DNA of 6,844 bases from an uncultured Pleurocapsa sp. GTDB taxonomy: Bacteria > Cyanobacteriota > Cyanobacteriia > Cyanobacteriales > Xenococcaceae. Below the pieces are notes generated by a model. It made no database searches. It had not been told where the DNA came from and worked only from the letters and a program-made list of their open reading frames with translations. The stretch is from assembly GCA_937884735.1 (NCBI GenBank), contig CAKZYI010000676.1, positions 1 through 6,844 of the forward strand, in the 5' to 3' direction. Below, piece by piece: positions 1-5,319 of this stretch. How positions within the stretch are numbered: the first letter of the stretch is position 1; every line of letters starts with the position of its first letter. The translations under genes and the position numbers were made by a program.

Positions 1-69
1 TTGCAAGAGAAGATAATCGGTCAAGTTAGAACCGATAAAACCAGCACCGCCAGTTACTAATACTCTCAT
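1..69 (-). CDS. NAD(P)-dependent sugar-nucleotide epimerase/dehydratase, extended SDR family (N-terminal fragment)
   Basis: Only the first 23 codons are inside the window; the gene continues past the left edge. The peptide begins MRVLVTGGAGFIGSNL, the N-terminal beta strand plus glycine-rich loop (TGGAGFIG, the GxxGxxG dinucleotide-binding motif) of extended short-chain dehydrogenases. This family includes UDP-glucuronate decarboxylase, UDP-glucose 4-epimerase and dTDP-glucose 4,6-dehydratase, which make sugar nucleotides for envelope polysaccharides in the cytoplasm. The fragment is too short to choose among them. The ATG at 67-69 sits directly before the conserved strand, as is usual for the family. 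It lies 102 bases downstream of cofH on the same strand. No clear terminator was seen between them, so read-through from cofH is possible, but no functional link is evident. Confidence 0.85.
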   Translation of the reverse strand, partial: MRVLVTGGAGFIGSNLTDYLLLQ

Positions 70-171
70 GTAACTATAATTAACTTTTTACTATTTCAGC
101 ATTAATATTAAACCAAGGTTGGTGTGTTTGGGATAATCCTTTTCTTTACAGAATTGAATAAAGATTGTGTT

Positions 172-1320
172 CTAAAGATAATCGTAAAGAGTACTGCGTT
201 GTTTTTGAGTACGATTGATTGAAACGATCGCCTGCTGCAAGTCTTTTACGGACATGCAAGTTCCGCCTTTTGCCCCTGCCATAGTGGTTATATGTTCTTC
301 CATCAATGTTCCTCCGATGTCGTTACAACCACGTTGCAAAGCCTTTTTTGCTCCATCTAAGCCAATTTTAACCCAGCTTGGTTGATGATTAACAATCCAG
401 TTTCCCAGAAAGATTCGGGCAATAGCTGTCAAATGCAATACATCTGGAACATTTGGTTGATCTCGACCAACGCGACGGCGGATAGGGGCAGGTGCTTCTT
501 GCCCTACAAAAGGTAAAATAATAAATTCCGTAATTTTGGCGGGATAATCGTTGGCAATGGCCTTTTTTTGCAGCGATCGCAATTTTTCCAAATGCTCTAT
601 CTGCTGTACTTCAGTTTCAATATGACCAGCTAGCATAGTGCTGGTTGTAGGTATTCCCAGACGATGTGCCATACTAATTATTTCTAACCAGGTATTGCTG
701 TTTATTTTCTCAGGGCAAATAATATTTCTGACGCGATCGTCTAATATTTCGGCTGCTGTCCCTGGCATTGAGCCTAATCCCGCGTCTTTGAGAGCTAATA
801 AGACTTTTTCGTAGCTAATGCCATCTTCTCTGGCGATAAACTCAATTTCTTGGGGAGAAAAAGCGTGCAAATGTAGCTGAGGAAAATTCGATTTAAGTTC
901 TTGGACTATGTTGAGGCAGTATGCCAAGGACGAGCCATTAAGCTTAGCTTGAGGATTTAAGCCACCCTGCATACATATTTCTGTTGCACCAATTTTAACT
1001 GCTTCATCAGCTTTGCTAATTATTTGTTTTGTATCCAACCAAAATGAGCCAGTTTCATCTGCATCCCGCCGAAAAGCACAAAAACTACAGTGTTGTTCGC
1101 AGATATTAGTAAAATTGATATTGCGATTAATTACATAGGTAACAACATCTCCTATCTGCTTTTGACGCAGAAGATCTGCCGTATTTGCGATCGCAAGTCT
1201 CACTTCAGGATTCTCTTGCCTAATTAATTCAATTCCCTCGTAGATAGAAACATCTATTCCTGCGATCGCTTTATTTAAAATACCTGTAATTATGCTCGTA
1301 TCTTGAGCTTGATGAATCAC
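172..1320 (-). CDS. cofH: F0 synthase subunit CofH (5-amino-6-(D-ribitylamino)uracil--L-tyrosine 4-hydroxyphenyl transferase), radical SAM
   Basis: CofH joins a tyrosine-derived hydroxybenzyl group to 5-amino-6-ribitylaminouracil; CofG then closes the ring to give the deazaflavin F0. In cyanobacteria F0 is known as the antenna chromophore of some DNA photolyases and as precursor of F420. The 382-residue product has the normal length. The radical SAM cluster motif C-x3-C-x2-C is at C74, C78 and C81, within the family signature INFTNIC...CAFRRD. Other CofH-like blocks are EICMQGGLNP, HLHAFSP, MPGTAAEIL and, near the C-terminus, RRRVGRDQPN and GGTLMEEHI. The start is a GTG at 1318-1320; the protein has no in-frame ATG before the conserved region, and no strong Shine-Dalgarno is visible. 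CofG is not in the window, so the pair is not adjacent here. The gene is divergent from the phosphatase, with 66 bases between the starts. The related menaquinone enzyme MqnE is less likely because the blocks fit CofH better. Confidence 0.93.
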   Translation of the reverse strand: MIHQAQDTSIITGILNKAIAGIDVSIYEGIELIRQENPEVRLAIANTADLLRQKQIGDVVTYVINRNINFTNICEQHCSFCAFRRDADETGSFWLDTKQIISKADEAVKIGATEICMQGGLNPQAKLNGSSLAYCLNIVQELKSNFPQLHLHAFSPQEIEFIAREDGISYEKVLLALKDAGLGSMPGTAAEILDDRVRNIICPEKINSNTWLEIISMAHRLGIPTTSTMLAGHIETEVQQIEHLEKLRSLQKKAIANDYPAKITEFIILPFVGQEAPAPIRRRVGRDQPNVPDVLHLTAIARIFLGNWIVNHQPSWVKIGLDGAKKALQRGCNDIGGTLMEEHITTMAGAKGGTCMSVKDLQQAIVSINRTQKQRSTLYDYL

Positions 1321-1386
1321 TTGTTTATTTAAAAAATTTAAAATAGTTTTTTGCTTATAGTACTTGATTATATTAGAAATAGAGCT

Positions 1387-1929
1387 ATGTATAGATTTGC
1401 TCCTGCTGCTGATAATGAACTAATCGTATTTGGTGCAGCAAAACCCAAATATTGCCAAACATCTGTTCAACAATGGCTTGATTTTATGCAAGCTCAAAAT
1501 ATAGATCGCGTTTGTTGCTTGTTAGAGTCGAAAACTGTAGATCGCTATCAATCCAATTTATTGGCAGCATATCAGCAGCAATTTGGAGAGCAAAAGGTAT
1601 TATGGCAACCAGGAATCGCCGATTTTCAAATTCCAGATTCTGGAATATTAATCGAAAATATTATTCCTTTTTTAATCTCTGCCGAACAAGTTCAACAAAA
1701 AGTTGTGGTTCATTGCTCTCACGGTGTGGGGCGCACGGGAATAGTTTTGGCTGCTTGGTTGGTTAGTCAGAGAGGACTATCTAACAAGGAAGCTTTGCTT
1801 GCCGTCAGACAACAAAAAAGCTTGCCCCAAGAAGCGATGATCGCAGCTTTGCTCTTTGGTAAAAATCCTTTTCGTATCAAACAACAGTTAAACGCTCTTT
1901 TAAATGCCTGTCGCGTTGCTTTTAAATAG
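1387..1929 (+). CDS. Protein tyrosine / dual-specificity phosphatase family protein
   Basis: A cytoplasmic phosphatase of the cysteine-dependent PTP/DSP fold, predicted to hydrolyse phosphotyrosine or a similar phosphomonoester; the substrate is unknown. The P-loop HCSHGVGRTG lies at residues 109-118, with nucleophile C110 and phosphate-binding R116, an intact C-x5-R motif. D79 in the preceding IADFQIP loop is the likely general acid. No signal peptide or membrane segment is seen. The frame is open back to a TTG at 1351, but the ATG at 1387 is preferred: it gives a 180-residue protein beginning MYRFAP..ELIVFGA, which resembles cyanobacterial homologues as I recall them, and a -10-like TATATT (1369-1374) lies between the two candidates. 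The AGAAATAGAG just upstream is only a weak Shine-Dalgarno. The gene ends three bases before the convergent petJ stop. The neighbours do not indicate its target. Confidence 0.9.
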   Translation: MYRFAPAADNELIVFGAAKPKYCQTSVQQWLDFMQAQNIDRVCCLLESKTVDRYQSNLLAAYQQQFGEQKVLWQPGIADFQIPDSGILIENIIPFLISAEQVQQKVVVHCSHGVGRTGIVLAAWLVSQRGLSNKEALLAVRQQKSLPQEAMIAALLFGKNPFRIKQQLNALLNACRVAFK

Positions 1930-1941
1930 AGCTTACTTTTT
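1894..1941 (+). terminator. Probable intrinsic terminator of the phosphatase gene, possibly bidirectional
   Basis: GCTCTTTTAAA (1894-1904) pairs with TTTAAATAGAGC (1921-1932), with T1927 bulged and a 16-base loop. On the plus strand the stem is followed at once by TTACTTTTT. The hairpin lies inside the last codons of the phosphatase and ends against the petJ stop codon, so it occupies the convergent junction. The stem is AT-rich and interrupted, hence moderate confidence. On the minus strand the downstream sequence is less U-rich. Confidence 0.4.
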
Positions 1942-2286
1942 CCAGCCAGATTCTGCTCTTTCCAACACATAAGCACTAACTTCTGCTATTTCTTCAGAAG
2001 TCAATTTATCGCCATAAGCAGACATGATACCTTTGCCATTGGTTACCAGAGATGCGATCGCATCTACGTTGTCTACTTTGTATTTATGTAGAGCCTTTAG
2101 CTTAAGATTTTTACCCCGTCGGACTATATTTCCTCCCTTTACATGGCAACCTGCACAATTAGCCTTAAAGACTTTAGCTCCAAGATCTAGGCTTGTTTCA
2201 GCCTCGGCTAAAACAGGAGCATTAATCAGGGTCAACAGAGCAAACAAAGCAGTAATAGCTACAGTAATAATCTTCTGCAAAATCAT
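1933..2286 (-). CDS. petJ: Cytochrome c6-type soluble c-type cytochrome, exported to the lumen/periplasm
   Basis: A small monoheme electron carrier; classical cytochrome c6 moves electrons from cytochrome b6f to photosystem I or the terminal oxidase in the thylakoid lumen. The 117-residue precursor has a signal peptide at residues 1 to about 27 (hydrophobic 6-22, likely cut after APVLA). The mature part has the heme motif CAGCH (C44, C47, H48) and a probable axial methionine, M88, in GKGIMSAYG. The C-terminus AYVLERAESGW is typical of c6. Two positions differ from ordinary c6 as I remember it: L80 where c6 has Gln (the 'TQVTNGK' region), and Ser after the axial Met where c6 has Pro. These suggest a divergent c6 type (c6B/c6C-like) with altered redox potential, so the petJ symbol is for the family rather than a proven plastocyanin substitute. 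The ATG at 2284-2286 has AAAGAAG close upstream. It is 82 bases downstream of rpiA on the same strand, with a stem-loop in the gap. Confidence 0.9.
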   Translation of the reverse strand: MILQKIITVAITALFALLTLINAPVLAEAETSLDLGAKVFKANCAGCHVKGGNIVRRGKNLKLKALHKYKVDNVDAIASLVTNGKGIMSAYGDKLTSEEIAEVSAYVLERAESGWKK

Positions 2287-2310
2287 ATCTTCTTTAAATT
2301 ATGGAATATC

Positions 2311-2340
2311 TGTGAGAAAACATGAAGGTGTTTTCCCACA
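2311..2340 (-). promoter_or_regulatory. 12-bp stem-loop between rpiA and petJ
   Basis: In minus-strand RNA, UGUGGGAAAACA (from 2340 to 2329) pairs fully with UGUUUUCUCACA (2322 to 2311) across a six-base loop. The only non-Watson-Crick pair is a G-U; on the plus strand the same position would be an A-C mismatch, so the structure fits minus-strand transcription. No U-tract follows, so it is not a canonical terminator. It ends 24 bases before the petJ ATG and could be a leader hairpin, an mRNA stability or processing element, or a DNA-level operator. A -10-like TATCAT lies just upstream at 2349-2354 on the minus strand, without a convincing -35. Confidence 0.6.
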
Positions 2341-2368
2341 TTAAGAAAATGATAGCTAATAGCTTTGA

Positions 2369-3070
2369 TTAGAATTCGCTTATTTCAGGCTTTCCATCAA
2401 CGATTTTCCCGACCATAATAATATCAGCAACACCTACAAACAAGCCATTTTCCAGACCACCAGGGAGATTGTTGATCTCTTTTTCCATTTCGGCAGGGTT
2501 GGTAATATGATCAAATTTTACGTCTATCACTAGATTACCTTGATCTGTAACTACAGGGCCTGCTTTTTTTACCCCCATACGTAATTCTGGCTTACCGCCT
2601 AGTTTTTCTAAGCTTCTCATGACGGGAGCAACAGCCATCGGAATTACCTCTACGGGCAAAAGAAAAGTAGAACCTAGTTTGTCTACTAGTTTCCCACCAT
2701 CCACTACTACGATAAATTCTTTTGCTAGAGAATCTACTACTTTTTCGCGAGTATGGGCTGCACCCCCACCTTTAATTAAATTTTTGTCTGGATCTACCTC
2801 ATCTGCGCCATCAATTGCCACATCAATATGGTCGATCGCATCTAAAGTAACAAGGGGAATATTAAACTCTTTAGCTAATACTTCTGATTGAAATGAAGTA
2901 GGGACACCCACTACATTTTTAATTTCTCCTTTCGCAAGGCGATCGCCTATATACTCAATAGCATAAGCAGCAGTAGAACCCGATCCTAGTCCGACAATAG
3001 AGTCTGATTTTACACGAGCAGCAGCAGCTTTGCCTACTTCCTGTTTCATAGTCTTGACAGGATCGTTCAT
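2369..3070 (-). CDS. rpiA: Ribose-5-phosphate isomerase A
   Basis: Interconverts ribose 5-phosphate and ribulose 5-phosphate in the cytoplasm, serving the Calvin cycle and the pentose phosphate pathway. The 233-residue product has normal family length and all the main signatures: the phosphate-binding GLGSGST (residues 27-33), DGADEVD (87-93), the loop IKGGGAAHTREK (99-110) and VVDGGKLV (122-129). Catalytic positions known for E. coli RpiA (D81, D84, K94, E103) correspond here to D87, D90, K100 and E109 with a constant offset of six, so the enzyme should be active. The ATG at 3068-3070 is supported by a good Shine-Dalgarno, AGGAGA (3084 to 3079), with an eight-base spacer. It is downstream of the M23 gene but separated from it by a probable terminator, so it likely has its own promoter. 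petJ follows on the same strand. Confidence 0.97.
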   Translation of the reverse strand: MNDPVKTMKQEVGKAAAARVKSDSIVGLGSGSTAAYAIEYIGDRLAKGEIKNVVGVPTSFQSEVLAKEFNIPLVTLDAIDHIDVAIDGADEVDPDKNLIKGGGAAHTREKVVDSLAKEFIVVVDGGKLVDKLGSTFLLPVEVIPMAVAPVMRSLEKLGGKPELRMGVKKAGPVVTDQGNLVIDVKFDHITNPAEMEKEINNLPGGLENGLFVGVADIIMVGKIVDGKPEISEF

Positions 3071-3173
3071 TGATTTTATCTCCTAAATCTTAAATATATG
3101 GAACACATTTTCCAAGATATTCGTAACAAAGCAGCAAAAACTGTTCGAGAGGTTGATGTCTACTCAAATAACA

Positions 3174-3229
3174 AAAACAGAGAAGTAAACAAGGTACAAA
3201 ATATACGCTTCTGTTTATTTCTCTGTTTT
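3174..3229 (-). terminator. Probable intrinsic terminator of the LysM/M23 gene
   Basis: AAAACAGAGAAGTAAACA (3174-3191) and TGTTTATTTCTCTGTTTT (3212-3229) form an 18-base inverted repeat with one non-complementary position and a 20-base loop. On the minus strand it starts 24 bases after the M23 stop codon; the descending arm ends CUG and runs into UUUUUGUUAUUUG, a U-rich tail. This separates the M23 transcript from rpiA. The single variable pair is a G-U on the plus strand but an A-C mismatch on the minus strand, so the orientation is not completely settled. The long loop and AT-rich stem lower confidence. Confidence 0.55.
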
Positions 3230-3252
3230 GCTAGGCTTGATACCCAAATATT

Positions 3253-4719
3253 TTATTTACTGAGCAATGCCAAAGGATCGACTACGCCTCTATCTCTCGA
3301 ATGAATTTCAAAATGTAAATGAGAGCCAGTACTAAATCCTGTATTACCCATTTCAGCAATTTGTTCCCCTTTGCTTACTCTTTGACCATTGTTGACCAAA
3401 ATTCTGTTGTTGTGGGCATACAAAGTCATACTGCCATCAAGATGCTGCAACTTAACTAAATTGCCATAGCCGCCGCTATTCCATCCTGCACTAATCACCT
3501 CTCCTGATGCTGCTGCAAAAATTGGAGTGCCTACTGGCGCAGCAATGTCTATTCCCTTATGCAGCCTTCCCCAACGCCAGCCATATCCAGAACTCAAAAC
3601 TCCTTGAGCTGGCCAAGAATAGCCATCAAAAGCTTCTGGTAAATATTCTTCTGAAGGGGGTAAAGGGGGTAGTTGCAATGAAACTAGCTCTTCTGAAATT
3701 GAATCAGCGTTCTGATTTATTGCAGGATTAGTCGAACTAACCAGATCACTACTTGCCAAATCGAGAGCTTCGTTGTTATTTTGCCTTTCTCTTTTAATTT
3801 CAGCACGCATTTGATTGATGTCTGCTCTCAAGTTAGCCAGACGTTGCTCTTGTAAATTTTTGGCTAAAATATTTGGCTTAATTTCTAGCTTAGATATATT
3901 TTCAGTATCCAATCTAGCGTCAGCTAAAGATTGAGGTGAAATATTTGTGTTTGATAATTTTGTATGTTCGCCAGCGTTTTGAGGAAAATTGGCTGTAGTT
4001 AAAGTTATTTTCTTTGTCTGAGTTCCATTGAGGGTAGTTGCTGGAATTTTCAGTTTTTGATCGACTAGGATCATATTAAAATCCTTAATTTTGTTAAGGG
4101 CAACTAATTCTTGACTAGATACCTGATACTTCTGAGCAATCAGATTAATCGTGTCTCCTACTTCTACCGTGTGCAGTTTGTAGTCAAGGTTTATTGTTGA
4201 TGGAATAGAACTATTTGTTGGCTGAATAGATTTAATAGTGGCAGCAGTCAAAAATTCCTTAGCAGAAGATGAGTTTGCTTGGCTTAGATATATGGGAGCC
4301 AAATCTTGAAATGAACTGCCTCCTGCTGATTTTGAGTAAAAATCTACTGGAGTTTGCTTTGGTGGTAGATCGGCTTGAGGTAAAAAGCTTGATTGGTTTC
4401 TAAAAGGATAGGTAATCAAACTTAAAAGGCGCGGCAACAATCCAGAAGAATTATGGTGATGTTCTTGCTCCCACTCATGCTGCTGAATATTGCTATGACG
4501 GTGAGTCAAGCTGGAGCTAGATAAGTCGTCGGCTCCTTTTATTGCTGTTTTTGCTTTAATGTCTATAGCCACAGCAGATTGATTCAAATTTAACAAGCAA
4601 ATTGCTGCGGTAGCCAAAGGAATAATATAGCGGTTATTCCGACTGATATTGTTGATAGATAGAATATGCTTGGTATTGAAAAACTGCTTTTTTAGAGATG
4701 AGACATTATTGTTGAGCAT
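3253..4719 (-). CDS. LysM domain / M23 family metallopeptidase (peptidoglycan endopeptidase or amidase activator)
   Basis: An envelope protein predicted to bind peptidoglycan and cut its peptide cross-links, or to activate amidases. Of its 488 residues, a hydrophobic segment at about 31-51 follows a 30-residue basic, Asn-rich start, so it is either an unusually long signal peptide or a membrane anchor. Then come a His-rich stretch (H73, H75, H81, H87-H89), a low-complexity Ser/Pro region, one LysM domain (about 181-226, HTVEVGDTINLIAQKY...LKIP), a short probable coiled coil (about 284-315), a Pro-rich linker (350-361), and the M23 domain (about 378-482). Metal and catalytic residues look complete: H387 and D391 in HKGID, H436 in LYAHN, and H467/H469 in HLHFE, so it should be an active LytM-type enzyme rather than an EnvC-like pseudo-enzyme. 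The ATG at 4717-4719 is the only Met before residue 216; the Shine-Dalgarno is weak. It is divergent from the CAP/PPC gene, 600 bases away. The gene contains no HIP1 site. Confidence 0.92.
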   Translation of the reverse strand: MLNNNVSSLKKQFFNTKHILSINNISRNNRYIIPLATAAICLLNLNQSAVAIDIKAKTAIKGADDLSSSSLTHRHSNIQQHEWEQEHHHNSSGLLPRLLSLITYPFRNQSSFLPQADLPPKQTPVDFYSKSAGGSSFQDLAPIYLSQANSSSAKEFLTAATIKSIQPTNSSIPSTINLDYKLHTVEVGDTINLIAQKYQVSSQELVALNKIKDFNMILVDQKLKIPATTLNGTQTKKITLTTANFPQNAGEHTKLSNTNISPQSLADARLDTENISKLEIKPNILAKNLQEQRLANLRADINQMRAEIKRERQNNNEALDLASSDLVSSTNPAINQNADSISEELVSLQLPPLPPSEEYLPEAFDGYSWPAQGVLSSGYGWRWGRLHKGIDIAAPVGTPIFAAASGEVISAGWNSGGYGNLVKLQHLDGSMTLYAHNNRILVNNGQRVSKGEQIAEMGNTGFSTGSHLHFEIHSRDRGVVDPLALLSK

Positions 4720-4772
4720 GAGTGTTAACAGAGTGTTTGGTTAGATAGTGTGTTGTATTTTTGGAAAGTTGG

Positions 4773-4805
4773 ACTATAGATTATGGGCTAAACTAGGAAA
4801 GTCAA
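4773..4805 (-). promoter_or_regulatory. Possible promoter of the LysM/M23 gene
   Basis: On the minus strand TTGACT (4805 to 4800) resembles a -35 box. Possible -10 boxes downstream are TAATCT (4783-4778, spacer 16), CATAAT (4785-4780, spacer 14) and TATAGT (4778-4773, spacer 21). None combines good match and good spacing, so this is only a candidate. A start here would give a leader of about 50 bases. Confidence 0.22.
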
Positions 4806-5003
4806 GTTATTCTTTAAGTATCTATTTTGATATTTTTATAATTGCTTTTAGTACATATTGTTTTTGATACATATTTTTGTACACAAAACACGCCATGTTT
4901 TTAGTTGATTATTTTTAGAAAACGCTAGCTTAAAATTGTATTTTAAACAAGTTCAGAATAAGCAAAATTTAATTTAAATAGCTAAATTGAGTGAAATACT
5001 CAG

Positions 5004-5044
5004 TTATTGATTTTTCGGGATGTTATTATCCCATAAATCAATAA
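5004..5044. repeat. Composite inverted repeat (nested hairpin)
   Basis: TTATTGATTT (5004-5013) is the exact reverse complement of AAATCAATAA (5035-5044). Nested inside, GGGAT (5017-5021) pairs exactly with ATCCC (5028-5032) around the loop GTTATT. The two stems are separated by TTC on one side and AT on the other. Short CAG (5001-5003) and CTG (5048-5050) sequences flank it and could pair across a three-base bulge. No U-tract follows on either strand and both flanking genes point away from it, so it is not their terminator. Its role is unknown. Confidence 0.6.
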
Positions 5045-5057
5045 TTACTGTGTAAAT

Positions 5058-5071
5058 GTAGCTTATGTTAC
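5058..5071. promoter_or_regulatory. GTA-N8-TAC palindrome (NtcA-type consensus), weak candidate
   Basis: GTA (5058-5060), eight bases, then TAC (5069-5071) matches the core consensus bound by the cyanobacterial nitrogen regulator NtcA. The expected TAN3T -10 box about 22 bases away was not seen on either strand. A six-base gapped match is expected about once or twice by chance in a window of this size. Confidence 0.15.
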
Positions 5072-5319
5072 GTTCCTGTGCTGTTACCACGATCGCAATG
5101 TTTCAGGCAATTTACATAAACTTACTTTATACTCGATCTATTGGATAAAATATTTTTTCAGCCTACGCAAACATAAATTAATAAGCTAGTTTAGATATCT
5201 CAACCTCACAAAAAAGCTCAACACGGTTTTGTGTTTTGCCAATTTTCTGTTTATGAGAAGTCTATCCTCTCAAAATGGCAGGTAGTGTCAAGAGATTATA
5301 ACAATGTAAGAAACTTAAG

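Larger units (their letters stand above)
4720..5319. other. 600-bp non-coding divergent intergenic region
   Basis: The region separates two divergent genes for exported proteins and is strongly AT-rich. No credible protein-coding frame, tRNA or rRNA was found. It contains a composite inverted repeat at 5004-5044, a GTA-N8-TAC palindrome at 5058-5071, and a small hairpin AACAC/GTGTT at 5220-5235 overlapping a longer CACAAAA/TTTTGTG pair (5207-5233). Upstream sequences of both flanking genes must lie here. Its length, compared with the much shorter gaps elsewhere in the window, leaves room for long 5' leaders or an unrecognised small RNA. Confidence 0.7.

Noticed and set aside
70..171. Search for a terminator or promoter between cofH and the sugar-nucleotide gene
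   Set aside because: Only four-base palindromes such as AACCAAGGTT with tiny loops were found; no U-tract hairpin and no well-spaced promoter boxes.
1351..1386. Upstream TTG start for the phosphatase
   Set aside because: It would add 12 residues ahead of the conserved MYRFAP start and overlaps a -10-like sequence.
1512..1766. Plus-strand open frame inside the phosphatase gene
   Set aside because: It is out of frame within a gene that has an intact catalytic motif; no independent evidence.
2024..2344. Plus-strand 106-codon frame opposite petJ
   Set aside because: It is antisense to an obvious cytochrome gene and its peptide has no recognisable feature.
3099..3114. Small dyad TGGAA-N6-TTCCA upstream of rpiA
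   Set aside because: Five-base arms are expected by chance in AT-rich DNA, and it matches no operator I recognise.
3098..3304. A 68-codon open frame on the plus strand between rpiA and the M23 gene
   Set aside because: It crosses the 18-base inverted repeat, overlaps the 3' end of the M23 gene on the other strand, has no Shine-Dalgarno and shows no recognisable domain.
5304..5309. ATG-TAA start-stop just before the CAP/PPC gene
   Set aside because: A minimal start-stop could affect initiation, but it has no clear Shine-Dalgarno and easily arises by chance.
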